DNA of 64,000 bases, taken from contig NZ_PNRE01000052.1 in NCBI RefSeq assembly GCF_002879645.1, forward strand, positions 1 to 64,000, given 5' to 3'. The DNA comes from Halomonas heilongjiangensis. GTDB taxonomy: Bacteria; Pseudomonadota; Gammaproteobacteria; Pseudomonadales; Halomonadaceae. Below, piece after piece: positions 52,323-61,113 of the stretch. The notes beneath the pieces were generated by a model, which worked only from the letters and a program-made list of their open reading frames with translations, was not told the DNA's origin and searched no databases. The position numbers were made by a program, and so were the translations under genes. The stretch's first letter is position 1. The number at the start of each line of letters is the position of its first letter.

Positions 52323-53345
52323 ATGAAGGCATTCCAGGTCAATGCGCCGCTGGACTATCGGATCGCCGACGTGGCGGTTCCCACGGCCGCCCCCGGCGAG
52401 GCGCTGGTCCGCGTCGCCTATGCCGGTATCTGCGGGTCGGACATGCATATCATCCATGGCGACAACGCCTTCGTGCGCTTTCCGCGCATCACCGGCCATG
52501 AGTTCGCCGGGATCGTCGAGGCGGTGGGGGAGGGCGTCGACGGGGTGGCGGTGGGCGATCGCGTCTGCATCGATCCGGTGATCAGCTGTGGCCACTGCTA
52601 CCCCTGTCGCATCGGGCGGCCCAACGTCTGCACCTCGCTGGAAGTGATCGGCGTGCATCGCGATGGCGGCTTCGGGGAGCGCGTCGCCGTGCCGGCGGCC
52701 AACCTGCACCGGCTGCCGGACGGCCTGGCGCTGGATGTCGCCGCCCTGGTCGAGCCCTACAGCATCGCCGCCAACGTGCTCGACCGCATGCAGCCGCAGC
52801 CGGGCGATCGCCTGCTGGTGTACGGCGCCGGGGTGATCGGCCTGACCGTGCTGCAGATGGCGCGGGCCAGGGGGATCGAGGAGGTGATCGTCAGCGACGT
52901 CATCGACGAGCGCCTGGCCACGGCCCGTGAGCTGGGCGCGTGGCGCACCCTTGACGGCAGCCGCGACGACGTCGAGGCGGAGGTGATGCGCCTCACCGAC
53001 GGCGAGGGCGTGCCGCTGATCGCCGATGCCGCCTGCGTGCCGGCACTGCTGCCGCAGATGCTGCGCCTGGCCTCGGCGGCGGGGCGCATCGGCCTGCTCG
53101 GCTTCAACCCCACCCCCAGCGACCTGGTGCAGCTCGAGGTGATCAAGAAGGAGCTGACCCTGGTCGGGTCGCGGCTCAACAACCGCAAGTTTCCGGAGGT
53201 GCTCGAGCTGCTGGCGTCCGGTGCCCTCGATGGTGCGGCGCTGGTCAGCCATCGGCTGCCGTTCGACGAGATGCCCGGCGCCATCGAGATGCTCGACCAC
53301 CATCCCGAAAGGGCCCGCAAGGTGCTGATCGAGATCGGCATCTGA
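52323..53345 (+). CDS. Zinc-dependent alcohol dehydrogenase, RspB-like (probable L-gulonate 5-dehydrogenase)
   Basis: Medium-chain dehydrogenase, 340 residues. Zinc ligand Cys38 in AGICGSDMHI and GHEF (His/Glu near 60), structural-zinc cysteines in CGHCYPCRIGRPNVC, and nucleotide site VYGAGVIGLTVLQM. Encoded directly after the ManD-like gene, as RspB follows RspA. Such pairs were shown in a Chromohalobacter to oxidise L-gulonate to D-fructuronate (established for that species; inferred here). Start ATG 52323 with GAGGAG upstream. Confidence 0.85.
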   Translation: MKAFQVNAPLDYRIADVAVPTAAPGEALVRVAYAGICGSDMHIIHGDNAFVRFPRITGHEFAGIVEAVGEGVDGVAVGDRVCIDPVISCGHCYPCRIGRPNVCTSLEVIGVHRDGGFGERVAVPAANLHRLPDGLALDVAALVEPYSIAANVLDRMQPQPGDRLLVYGAGVIGLTVLQMARARGIEEVIVSDVIDERLATARELGAWRTLDGSRDDVEAEVMRLTDGEGVPLIADAACVPALLPQMLRLASAAGRIGLLGFNPTPSDLVQLEVIKKELTLVGSRLNNRKFPEVLELLASGALDGAALVSHRLPFDEMPGAIEMLDHHPERARKVLIEIGI

Positions 53346-53418
53346 GGACCAACGGCATATGCCATGCCGCAAGCACTGCCATCACAACTCACAAACCGCA
53401 TGTGCAGGAGTCAACGCC

Positions 53419-54387
53419 ATGATCAAGCGACTCATCACCGGTGCCGTACTCGGCGCCGCCCTGATCGGCAGCCAGGCCGCCCTGGCCGCCGACTACACGC
53501 TGCGCTTCGGCCACCTGGCCAACGAGCAGAACATCTGGCACCAGGCCGCCGAGAAGTTCAAGGAGGAGGTCGAGGCCAACTCCGACGGGCGCATCGAGGT
53601 ACGCATCTATCCCAATGAGCAGCTCGGCAGCGAGATGGATGTGATCAACAGCATCCAGTTGGGTACCGCCGAGATGACCATCACCGGCGAGAGCCTGCAG
53701 AACTGGGCGCCCAAGGCGGCGATGATGGCGGTGCCCTACGCCTTCCGCGATTCCGAGCATCTGCAGGCCGCGGTGAGTGGCGAGATCGGCGAGGAGATCG
53801 AGGCGCAGATCACCGAGCAGGCCAACCTGGTGCCGCTGGCCTGGTTCGAGCGCGGTCCCCGCGAGCTGACCGCCAATCGCCGTGTCGAGCATCCCGACGA
53901 CCTCGACGGCATGCGCCTGCGGGTGCCCAACGTGCCGCTGTTCGTCGATACCTGGGAGGCGCTGGGCGCGCGGCCGACGCCGATGGCCTTCAGCGAGGTG
54001 TTCACCGCCCTGCAGCAGAACACCATCCAGGCCCAGGAAAACCCGCTCAGCCTGATCGAGAGCGCCAGCTTCTATGAGGTGCAGGACTACGTGAACCTCA
54101 CCGGCCATGTGCGTAGCTGGATCTATGTGGTGATCGGTCGCAATACCCTGGAGAGCATGCCCGACGACCTGCAGCAGGTGGTCTTCGATGCCGCCGAGGT
54201 GATGCAGGACTACCAGGCCGAGTTGTTCGAGGAGGACCAGCGGCGTCTCGAGCAGGCCCTGACCGATCGCGGCATGGAGTTCGTCGAGGTCGATATCGAG
54301 GCCTTCGCCGAGAAGGCGCGGCCGGCGGTGCTGGAAGCGCTGGATGACGAGCAGCGCGCGCTGTTCGACGCCATCCAGGACCTGTGA
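53419..54387 (+). CDS. TRAP transporter substrate-binding protein (DctP family), hexonate operon
   Basis: Periplasmic receptor of 322 residues with signal peptide (LITGAVLGAALIGSQAALA). DctP motifs are FGHLANEQNIWHQAAEKFKEEVE in outline, VRIYPNEQLGSEMDVINSIQLGTAEM in outline, the specificity Arg in LDGMRLRVPNVPLFVDTW (about residue 165) and GARPTPMAFSEVFTALQQNTIQAQENP. Likely ligand is a hexonate or uronate used by the operon. Start ATG 53419 has AGGAG upstream; the upstream in-frame region is not signal-like. Confidence 0.9.
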   Translation: MIKRLITGAVLGAALIGSQAALAADYTLRFGHLANEQNIWHQAAEKFKEEVEANSDGRIEVRIYPNEQLGSEMDVINSIQLGTAEMTITGESLQNWAPKAAMMAVPYAFRDSEHLQAAVSGEIGEEIEAQITEQANLVPLAWFERGPRELTANRRVEHPDDLDGMRLRVPNVPLFVDTWEALGARPTPMAFSEVFTALQQNTIQAQENPLSLIESASFYEVQDYVNLTGHVRSWIYVVIGRNTLESMPDDLQQVVFDAAEVMQDYQAELFEEDQRRLEQALTDRGMEFVEVDIEAFAEKARPAVLEALDDEQRALFDAIQDL

Positions 54388-54434
54388 GCCATGGGGGCGG
54401 GCACGGCGTTGCCCGCCCCGCGAGGGGCACGCCA

Positions 54435-55022
54435 ATGACGACACCCGAACACAAGGCCCTCGAGCAGGAGGCCATCGACAGCCTCGACACCCTCTCGGTG
54501 GTGCCCGCCTTCCGAGGGCAGGTGGGGCGCCTGATCGGCTGGATCGATGCGCTATTCACCGGCTTGGCGGTGATGGCCCTGGTGGCGATCGCCGGCACCG
54601 TGCTGCTGCAGATTTCCGGCCGCCTGTTCCTGCCGTTCCCGATGGCCTGGACCGAGGAGCTGTCGCGCTACCTGTTCGTCTACATGGTGGCGCTGTCGGC
54701 GGGGGTGGTGCTGCGCCGTAACCGCAACGTCAACGTCGAGCTGTTCCATCACTGCCTGGGGCCCCGGGCCCGGGCCGGTTACCAGGCGCTGGTGTGTCTG
54801 CTGATCGGCGGCTTCGCCTGGATCGTGCTGCCCTATGCCTGGCAGTACGCCCAGAACGGCGCCTGGCAGACCTCGCCGACGCTCAAGGTGCCCATGCTCT
54901 ACATCTTCTTTTCCACCGTGGTGATGTTCGTGCTGCTGCTGGTCTACAGCGCCATCGGTTTTCTGGAGGGCATGGCCGCCATGCTGCGCCGGCCCGCCGA
55001 CCACGACGCGGAGGCACGCTGA
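54435..55022 (+). CDS. TRAP transporter small permease (DctQ family), hexonate operon
   Basis: Membrane subunit of 195 residues with start ATG 54435. A longer than usual soluble N terminus (about 40 residues, acidic) precedes four helices with the family segments MAWTEELSRYLFVYMVALSAG and NRNVNVELF. The stop TGA adjoins the next ATG, so translation of the large permease is coupled. Confidence 0.88.
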   Translation: MTTPEHKALEQEAIDSLDTLSVVPAFRGQVGRLIGWIDALFTGLAVMALVAIAGTVLLQISGRLFLPFPMAWTEELSRYLFVYMVALSAGVVLRRNRNVNVELFHHCLGPRARAGYQALVCLLIGGFAWIVLPYAWQYAQNGAWQTSPTLKVPMLYIFFSTVVMFVLLLVYSAIGFLEGMAAMLRRPADHDAEAR

Positions 55023-56303
55023 ATGGAAGTCATCCTGCTGTTCACCACCTTTCTGGTACTGCTGGTCGTCGGCCTGCCGATCGCCTTCGCCCTGGGCATC
55101 GCCTCGCTGGTCTATCTGCTGCTGGAAGGCATCTCCCTGACCATCGTGCCGCAGCGCATGTACGCCGGTATCGATACCTTCGTGCTGCTGTGCATTCCCG
55201 GCTTCGTACTGGCCGGCAACCTGATGAACGTCGGCAACATCACCGAACATATCATTCGCTTCTCCAATGCCCTGCTGGGGCATATCCGCGGTGGCCTGGG
55301 GCTGGCCAACGTGGGGGGATCGATGATCTTCGGCGGCATCTCGGGCACCGCCGTCGCCGATTCGGCGAGCATCGGTTCGGTGATGATCCCCGGCATGGCG
55401 CGTTCCGGCTACGACAAGCCCTTCGCGGCGGCCGTGACGGCTGCCTCGTCCACGGTGGGGCCCATCATCCCGCCCAGCGTGCCGATGATCATCGCCGGTT
55501 CGCTGTCCGGCGTCTCGGTGGGGCGGATGTTCCTGGCCGGCGCCGTTCCCGGCCTGCTGCTGGGCCTGGCGATGATGATCACGGTGTATATCCTCGCCGT
55601 GCGGCGTGGCTATCCCAGGGGCGAGCGGGCCACCTTCCTGGAGCTGCTGCGCGAGGGGCGCACCGCCTTCTGGGCGCTGCTGATGACGGTGATCATCCTC
55701 TACGGGATCATCGGCGGCTTCTTCACGCCCACCGAGGCGTCGATCGTGGCGAGCCTCTATGCGCTGGTGGTGGGCATGTATATCTACAAGGGGCTCTCCT
55801 GGCGCAAGCTGCCGGGCATCCTCAGCGATACGGTGCTCACCTCCTCGGCACTGCTGCTGCTGGTGGGGCTGGCCAACCTGTTCGGCTGGATACTGACCAG
55901 CGAGCAGGTGCCGCAGATGATCGCCGCCCTGATCCTGTCGATCAGCGAAAACCCGCTCATCGTGATCCTGATCCTCAACCTGATCCTGCTGTTCGTCGGC
56001 GCCTTCATGGAGACCATCGCCGCGCTGATCATCCTGTTCCCGGCGCTGCTCGGTGTCGCCACCGGTGTCGGTCTCGATCCGGTGCACTTCGCCGTCATGG
56101 CCGTGCTCAACCTGATGATCGGCCTGACCACGCCGCCGGTGGGCGTCTGCCTGTTCGTCGTGTCGGGCATCGGCAAGCTGCCGATGCTGACCGTGGCCCG
56201 GGCCATCGTGCCGTTCCTGGTCTGCAATATCGCCGTGCTGCTGCTGGTCTCCTATGTGCCGGCGGTGTCGCTGTGGCTGCCGACCCTGATCATGGGCGAA
56301 TGA
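55023..56303 (+). CDS. TRAP transporter large permease (DctM family), hexonate operon
   Basis: Polytopic transporter of 426 residues. DctM markers: VVGLPIAFALGIASLVYLL, CIPGFVLAGNLMNVGNITEHI, SGTAVADSASIGSVMIPGM, VGPIIPPSVPMIIAGSLSGVS and FTPTEASIVASLYALVVG. It belongs to the sialic acid/uronate-type TRAP branch judging from GTAVADSASIG. The start codon follows the dctQ stop without a gap. Confidence 0.9.
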   Translation: MEVILLFTTFLVLLVVGLPIAFALGIASLVYLLLEGISLTIVPQRMYAGIDTFVLLCIPGFVLAGNLMNVGNITEHIIRFSNALLGHIRGGLGLANVGGSMIFGGISGTAVADSASIGSVMIPGMARSGYDKPFAAAVTAASSTVGPIIPPSVPMIIAGSLSGVSVGRMFLAGAVPGLLLGLAMMITVYILAVRRGYPRGERATFLELLREGRTAFWALLMTVIILYGIIGGFFTPTEASIVASLYALVVGMYIYKGLSWRKLPGILSDTVLTSSALLLLVGLANLFGWILTSEQVPQMIAALILSISENPLIVILILNLILLFVGAFMETIAALIILFPALLGVATGVGLDPVHFAVMAVLNLMIGLTTPPVGVCLFVVSGIGKLPMLTVARAIVPFLVCNIAVLLLVSYVPAVSLWLPTLIMGE

Positions 56304-56322
56304 CCCACTACAAGGAGAGATG

Positions 56323-57810
56323 ATGGCCATCACCCGTTACCCGGCGGCGCCACGGCGTGGGGCCATCGGCATCGTCCATCTCGGCCTGGGGGCCTTCCAT
56401 CGTGCCCACCAGGCGGTCTACCTGGAGCGCTACCGCCAGCGCAGCGGCGATGACACCTGGGGGGTGTGCAGCGCCAACCTGCGCGGCAATGTCGGCCTGG
56501 TGGATAGCCTGGCAGCCGCCGGCCATCGCTATCATGTCGCCGAGTACGCCGACAGCCAGACCGTCACCCTGCGCGAGATCGGGGTGCTCGAGGAGACGCA
56601 TTTCACGGGTCAGGACAAGGGCATGGGCCGCGACGCCGACGGCCAGTGGGGGCGCGACCTGGCGCCGCTGCTGGCGCGGATGAGCGATGCGTCGGTGCGT
56701 ATCGTCACCCTGACCGTCACCGAGAAGGGCTACTTCCTCAACCCGGCGAGCGGCGAGCTGCTCACCGACGACCCCATGGTCGCCGCCGATATCGCCACGC
56801 CACACACGCCGCGTACCGCTCCCGGGCTGCTGGTCGAGGCACTGGCGCGTCGCCGGGCGGCAGGCCTGGCCCCCTTCGCGGTACTCAGTTGCGACAATAT
56901 GCCGGACAACGGCAGGCGCACCCGCGCCGCGGTGATCCAGCTCGCCGCACGGCGCGATGCCGAACTGGCCGCCTGGATCGAGCGCGAGGTGGCCTTCCCG
57001 TGCAGCATGGTCGATCGCATCGTGCCGGCCATGACCGACGCCGATTTCGCTCGCCTCGCTGAGCTGGGCGTCGAGGATCCCAACGCGGTGGTGGGGGAGG
57101 CGTTCAGCCAGTGGGTGGTGGAGGATGACTTCCCCCAGGGCCGGCCGGCCTGGGAAGCCGATGGGGTGGAGATGGTCGCCGACGTCGCCCCCTTCGAGAC
57201 CATGAAGCTGCGCCTGCTCAACGGCAGCCACTCGCTGCTGGCCTACCTGGGTGCCCTGGCGGGCATCGAGACGGTCTTCGAGGCGGTCAACCGCCGGGAC
57301 CTGGGCACGCTGCTGCGCCGCTATATGCTGACCGAGGCCGCGCCGACGCTGGCGATGCCCGCGGGCACCGACCTGGCCGCCTATGGCGAGTCGTTGCTGG
57401 CGCGCTTCGCCAACGACAGCCTGCGCCATCGGCTGCAGCAGATCGCCATGGACGGCAGCCAGAAGCTTCCCCAGCGCTGGCTGCTCGGCACCCTGGCGCG
57501 CCTCGAGGCCGGCCACGACGCCCCCTGCATAGCCCTGGGCGTGGCCGCCTGGATCCGCTATACCGCGAGCCAAGACCTGCAGGGGACCCGCTATCCGATC
57601 GACGACCCGCTGGCCGCGCGTTTCGCCGAGTTGCATGGGCAGTATGGCCAGGATGCCGAAGCCCTGGTGAATGCCTTCCTGGCCATGCACGACGTGATAC
57701 CGCCTGCGCTGGCCCGACAGCCGTCCTTTGTCACAGCGGTGTTCGGTGCCTATCGGACACTGACACGAGAGGGGCTTGCCGGGGCGCTCGCCGCCCTGGA
57801 GCGGACCTGA
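56323..57810 (+). CDS. uxuB: Mannitol dehydrogenase family protein, probable fructuronate reductase (UxuB)
   Basis: Long-chain NAD(H)-dependent dehydrogenase of 495 residues. N-terminal Rossmann region GIVHLGLGAFHRAHQAVYLE, middle VTLTVTEKGYF, catalytic-region VDRIVPAMT, and the Lys/Asn/His active-site segment MKLRLLNGSHSLLAYLG (about 290) are all family features. In this operon it would interconvert D-fructuronate and D-mannonate. Start ATG 56323 leaves five bases after AAGGAG; the overlapping ATG at 56320 is too close. Confidence 0.9.
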   Translation: MAITRYPAAPRRGAIGIVHLGLGAFHRAHQAVYLERYRQRSGDDTWGVCSANLRGNVGLVDSLAAAGHRYHVAEYADSQTVTLREIGVLEETHFTGQDKGMGRDADGQWGRDLAPLLARMSDASVRIVTLTVTEKGYFLNPASGELLTDDPMVAADIATPHTPRTAPGLLVEALARRRAAGLAPFAVLSCDNMPDNGRRTRAAVIQLAARRDAELAAWIEREVAFPCSMVDRIVPAMTDADFARLAELGVEDPNAVVGEAFSQWVVEDDFPQGRPAWEADGVEMVADVAPFETMKLRLLNGSHSLLAYLGALAGIETVFEAVNRRDLGTLLRRYMLTEAAPTLAMPAGTDLAAYGESLLARFANDSLRHRLQQIAMDGSQKLPQRWLLGTLARLEAGHDAPCIALGVAAWIRYTASQDLQGTRYPIDDPLAARFAELHGQYGQDAEALVNAFLAMHDVIPPALARQPSFVTAVFGAYRTLTREGLAGALAALERT

Positions 57811-57825
57811 CACGAGGAGACCTTC

Positions 57826-59001
57826 ATGGAGCATACCTGGCGCTGGTTCGGCCCGAAGGACCCCATCCGTCTCGACGAGATTCGCCAGACCGGGGCGACC
57901 GGCATCGTCACGGCGCTGCACGAGGTGCCCAACGACCGAGTCTGGTCGCTGGAGGCGATCGCCGAGCGCAAGGCGCTGATCGAGGCCGCCGGCCTGACCT
58001 GGTCGGTGGTGGAGAGCGTGCCGGTCCACGAGGCGATCAAGCAGGGCCGACCCGAACGCGATGCCCTGATCGCCACCTACTGCCAGACCCTGCGCCACCT
58101 GGCGGCCTGCGGCATCGACACCGTCTGCTACAACTTCATGCCGGTGCTCGACTGGACCCGCACCGACTTGCGCTATCGCCTGCCCGATGGGGCCCTGGCG
58201 CTACGCTTCGATCAGGTCGCCTTCGCCGCCTTCGATCTGTATCTGCTGGCGCGCCCCGGTGCCGAGGCCGAATACGGCGACGAGGAGCGGGCCGAGGCCC
58301 GGCGCTACCTCGACGGCCTGGAGGCGGCCGAGCGCGACACGCTGGTCGATACCCTGATCGCCGGCCTGCCGGGGGCCGAGGAGCACTATACGCTCGCGCA
58401 GTTCCGCGACGTGCTGGCCGAGTACGCCGGGATCGACGCCGCGCGCCTGCGCGAGCACCTGGGCTATTTCCTGCAGGCGGTGATCCCGGTGGCCGAGGAG
58501 GTCGGCATCCGCATGGCGATCCATCCCGACGACCCGCCGCGCCCCATGCTCGGGCTGCCGCGGGTGGTCTCCACGCCGGAGGACGCCCAGTGGCTCCTCG
58601 ACGTCGTGCCCAGCCCGGCCAACGGCCTGACGCTGTGCACCGGCTCCTACGGGGTGCGGGCGGACATCGACCTGGCCGCGATGGCGCGGCGCTTCGGCCC
58701 GAGAGTCTACTTCGCCCACCTGCGCTCGACCCGGCGCGAGGCGCCGGATCCGCGCTCCTTCCATGAGGCGCCGCATCTCGACGGCGATGTCGACATGGTG
58801 GCGGTGATCCAGGCGCTGGTGGAGGAGCAGCGCCGCCGCGAGCGCGAGGGCGGCCCGCGCCTGCCGCTGCGCCCCGACCACGGCCATCACATCCTCGACG
58901 ACCTGCAGCGCGACACCGCCCCGGGCTATCCGCTCTACGGCCGGCTGCGCGGCCTGGCCGAGTTGCGTGGGGTGGAGCTGGCGGTGCGCCAGCTCACCTG
59001 A
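57826..59001 (+). CDS. uxuA: D-mannonate dehydratase UxuA
   Basis: TIM-barrel metal-dependent dehydratase, 391 residues, converting D-mannonate to 2-keto-3-deoxygluconate. It opens [32 protein letters not shown] in outline and has [22 protein letters not shown] (metal-binding His/Asp), [10 protein letters not shown] and FAHLRSTRR, and [12 protein letters not shown]. With UxuB upstream it completes the fructuronate branch; no kdgK/kdgA lie in the window. Start ATG 57826 follows GAGGAG. Confidence 0.94.
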   Translation: MEHTWRWFGPKDPIRLDEIRQTGATGIVTALHEVPNDRVWSLEAIAERKALIEAAGLTWSVVESVPVHEAIKQGRPERDALIATYCQTLRHLAACGIDTVCYNFMPVLDWTRTDLRYRLPDGALALRFDQVAFAAFDLYLLARPGAEAEYGDEERAEARRYLDGLEAAERDTLVDTLIAGLPGAEEHYTLAQFRDVLAEYAGIDAARLREHLGYFLQAVIPVAEEVGIRMAIHPDDPPRPMLGLPRVVSTPEDAQWLLDVVPSPANGLTLCTGSYGVRADIDLAAMARRFGPRVYFAHLRSTRREAPDPRSFHEAPHLDGDVDMVAVIQALVEEQRRREREGGPRLPLRPDHGHHILDDLQRDTAPGYPLYGRLRGLAELRGVELAVRQLT

Positions 59002-59027
59002 CCCCACCGTCTCTCGCCATGAAGAAG

Positions 59028-59055
59028 CGGCCCCGCCGATCGCTCGGCGGGGCCG
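59028..59055. terminator. Bidirectional-type terminator after uxuA
   Basis: A 12-bp perfect stem (CGGCCCCGCCGA at 59028-59039, TCGGCGGGGCCG at 59044-59055) closes a TCGC loop between the uxuA stop and the convergent symporter stop. T-rich sequence follows on both strands (TGTCGTTTG, CTTCTTC). Confidence 0.72.
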
Positions 59056-59076
59056 TGTCGTTTGTCGGAAGAGCCT

Positions 59077-60576
59077 TTACTGGCCGGGTGCGGCGATCTG
59101 ACCTTCCGACAGGGCCGCGTCGGGGGCCTGCTCCATGCGCCGACGCTCTTCGTTGAGCACTTCCAGTGCCTGCTCGGGCGTAACCCGGGAAGCCGGCGTG
59201 AGCAGGCTGACCGCCACCCCGACAACGAGTGCCACCGATACCGCCGGTATGCTGGGATTGCCCCAGTAGGCGCTCCAGTCGGCGCTGGCGATGATCGCCA
59301 GCGAGGTGGCCGAGGCGCTGACCAGGGTGGCCACGGCGCCCTGCCAGTTGTAGCGCGGCCAGAAGCGGCCCAGCAGGGCGCAGACGAAGAGTCCGGCCAT
59401 GATGGTGGCGATCATGCGGGTGATATAGGTGATCACGTTGTCGGAGGTCAGGGCGAAGACCAGCGCCAGGCCGATGGTGGCCACCAGGGCGATCCGCGAG
59501 TAGCGCACCACGTTGCGGGCCGAGGGGGTGTGTCCCGTGGCCAGCACGTAGAGGTCGCGCATCAGCGTCGAGACCCCGGCGATGGCATCCGAACTGGCGC
59601 TGGACATGGTCGCCGACAGCCCCGCCACCAGCAGCAGCAGGCCGAGGCCCAGCGGCAGGATCTCGGTGGCCAGGAAGGGGAAGGCGAAGTTGCTGTTCTC
59701 CAGTCCCGGGTTGAGGGCGTGGGTGGCCATGCCGATGATCGCCGGGATGATCGAGAAGCCCAGGTAGAGCACGCCGGTGATCACGAAGGAGCGACGCACC
59801 GAGCTCACCGACTCGCCGGAATAGATGCGCTGGCGGAAGGAGGGGGTGGCCAGCACGCCCACGGCGATCACCGCGGCCAGCGACAGCGCCGGCAGGCCGC
59901 CGATCTTGTCGATGCCGAGGAAGCTGGCGGCGCCGGCATCCATGCTGGCGGTGAGGCCGGCGAAGCCGCCCACTTCCACCAGCGCCAGCACCGCCATCAG
60001 CAGGAAGCCGGCGAACAGCACCACCGCCTGGACGGTGTCGGTCCAGATCACCGCGAAGTAGCCGCCGATCACGCAGTAGACACCGAAGCCCAGCGCCACC
60101 AGGATGCGTGCGGTGGTCAGGTCGATATCGGCCATCCACGACAGGTAGAGGCCGCCGCCGAGGATATGCGCGCCCAGCCAGCCGATGCAGGCGATGTAGA
60201 TCAGCAGCGCCACCAGGTTGCGCACCAGGCGGTTGGCGCCCACGTAGTAGGCGAGCTCCTCGCTCATGGTCATGAAGCGCAGCTGGCGTACCGGGGCGAA
60301 GAGCAGGGCCAGCAGCAGCACGCCCACGGCGCCGCCGATGCCGTAGAGGGCGCCGGCCCAGCCGTTGGCGTAGCCGAAGCCCACCGCGCCCATGCTCGAG
60401 CCGGTGCCGACCATGGTGGCCACGGTGGTGCCGATGGTGAGGAAGAGCGGCACGCTGCGCCCGCCGAGCAGGAAGTCGTCGCCGTTGCCGCGCTTGTGGC
60501 GGGAGATCCACCAGCCGAAGCCGATCATGGCGACGATGTAGGCCACGAAGGTGGCGAGGAAGATTTGACTATTCAT
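59077..60576 (-). CDS. SSS-family sodium:solute symporter
   Basis: LeuT-fold Na+ symporter of the SSS family, 499 residues, about 13 membrane segments. Characteristic stretches: FLLGGRSVPLFLTIGTTVATMVGTGSSMG near 36-65 (quoted as FLLGGRSVPLF and GTTVATMVGTGSSMG), YVVGGYFAVIWTDTVQ-like VIGGYFAVIWTDTVQAVVLF, and the C-terminal SATMSSASSDAIAGVSTLMRDLY block (quoted as SATMSSASSDAIAGV). Adjacent to D-aminoacylase, RidA and a D-amino-acid enzyme, so the imported solute may be a D-amino acid or its N-acyl form (inference). Confidence 0.9.
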   Translation of the reverse strand: MNSQIFLATFVAYIVAMIGFGWWISRHKRGNGDDFLLGGRSVPLFLTIGTTVATMVGTGSSMGAVGFGYANGWAGALYGIGGAVGVLLLALLFAPVRQLRFMTMSEELAYYVGANRLVRNLVALLIYIACIGWLGAHILGGGLYLSWMADIDLTTARILVALGFGVYCVIGGYFAVIWTDTVQAVVLFAGFLLMAVLALVEVGGFAGLTASMDAGAASFLGIDKIGGLPALSLAAVIAVGVLATPSFRQRIYSGESVSSVRRSFVITGVLYLGFSIIPAIIGMATHALNPGLENSNFAFPFLATEILPLGLGLLLLVAGLSATMSSASSDAIAGVSTLMRDLYVLATGHTPSARNVVRYSRIALVATIGLALVFALTSDNVITYITRMIATIMAGLFVCALLGRFWPRYNWQGAVATLVSASATSLAIIASADWSAYWGNPSIPAVSVALVVGVAVSLLTPASRVTPEQALEVLNEERRRMEQAPDAALSEGQIAAPGQ

Positions 60577-60681
60577 GGTAGCCTCTTGTCGTTGTTTGCC
60601 CGGCCGTTACCGCGGCCGAGGGTAAGCAATGTCTCGATCGTCGGCGGGCGTCGTCTGTCAGGAAACATCCGCCGACGGTCT

Positions 60682-60713
60682 GGTGCCGTGCTCCTTGCCG
60701 GGAGCACGGCACC
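60682..60713. other. Intercistronic hairpin between ridA and the symporter gene
   Basis: A 13-bp perfect stem (GGTGCCGTGCTCC at 60682-60694, GGAGCACGGCACC at 60701-60713) with a 6-base loop begins 8 nt after the RidA stop codon in the direction of transcription. A pyrimidine run follows only on the opposite strand, so it may stabilise or attenuate the mRNA rather than terminate fully. Confidence 0.6.
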
Positions 60714-60720
60714 CTCTTCT

Positions 60721-61113
60721 TCAGGCCCGGTCGGCCCGGAAGCACTTCACGTCCACCTCTACCTTGCAGTCCACCACCAGGTCCTGGACGCTGCAGATGC
60801 GTGCCGGCGGGTGGTCGCCGAAGATCTCGCGGAACACCTTGTTGAAGGACGAGAAATAGCGGGCGTCGGTGAGCACCGTGGTGACGTGCACCACGTCCTC
60901 CACGTCGTAGCCGGCCTCACGCATGATCGTCAGGCAGTTGTCGAAGGCCAGCCGGGTCTGCTCGATGATGCCTCCCTCGACGACTTCGCCATCGGTCATC
61001 GGCGTCTGGCCGGAGACGTAGAGCCAGCCGCCGGCCTCCACGGCGCGGGCGAAGGGCAGCTTCTGGCCGCCGGTACCGACGCCGCCTTCGACGCCGTAAC
61101 GGGTAATGCTCAT
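60721..61113 (-). CDS. RidA-family enamine/imine deaminase
   Basis: Protein of 130 residues of the YjgF/YER057c/UK114 family. Family segments are FARAVEAGGWLYVSGQTP, NCLTIMREAGYDVEDVVHVTTVL and the C-terminal DCKVEVDVKCFRA. The active RidA subfamily has an Arg in the PARxxxxV motif: here PPARICSVQDL keeps the Arg. RidA removes reactive enamine/imine products of PLP-dependent deaminases. Its gene overlaps the D-aminoacylase stop by four bases, tying it to that pathway. Confidence 0.9.
   Translation of the reverse strand: MSITRYGVEGGVGTGGQKLPFARAVEAGGWLYVSGQTPMTDGEVVEGGIIEQTRLAFDNCLTIMREAGYDVEDVVHVTTVLTDARYFSSFNKVFREIFGDHPPARICSVQDLVVDCKVEVDVKCFRADRA

Noticed and set aside
54552..56333. Minus-strand frame (593 codons) opposite the TRAP permease genes
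   Set aside because: His/Gln/Asp-rich antisense translation of hydrophobic transporter codons; no homology or start signal.
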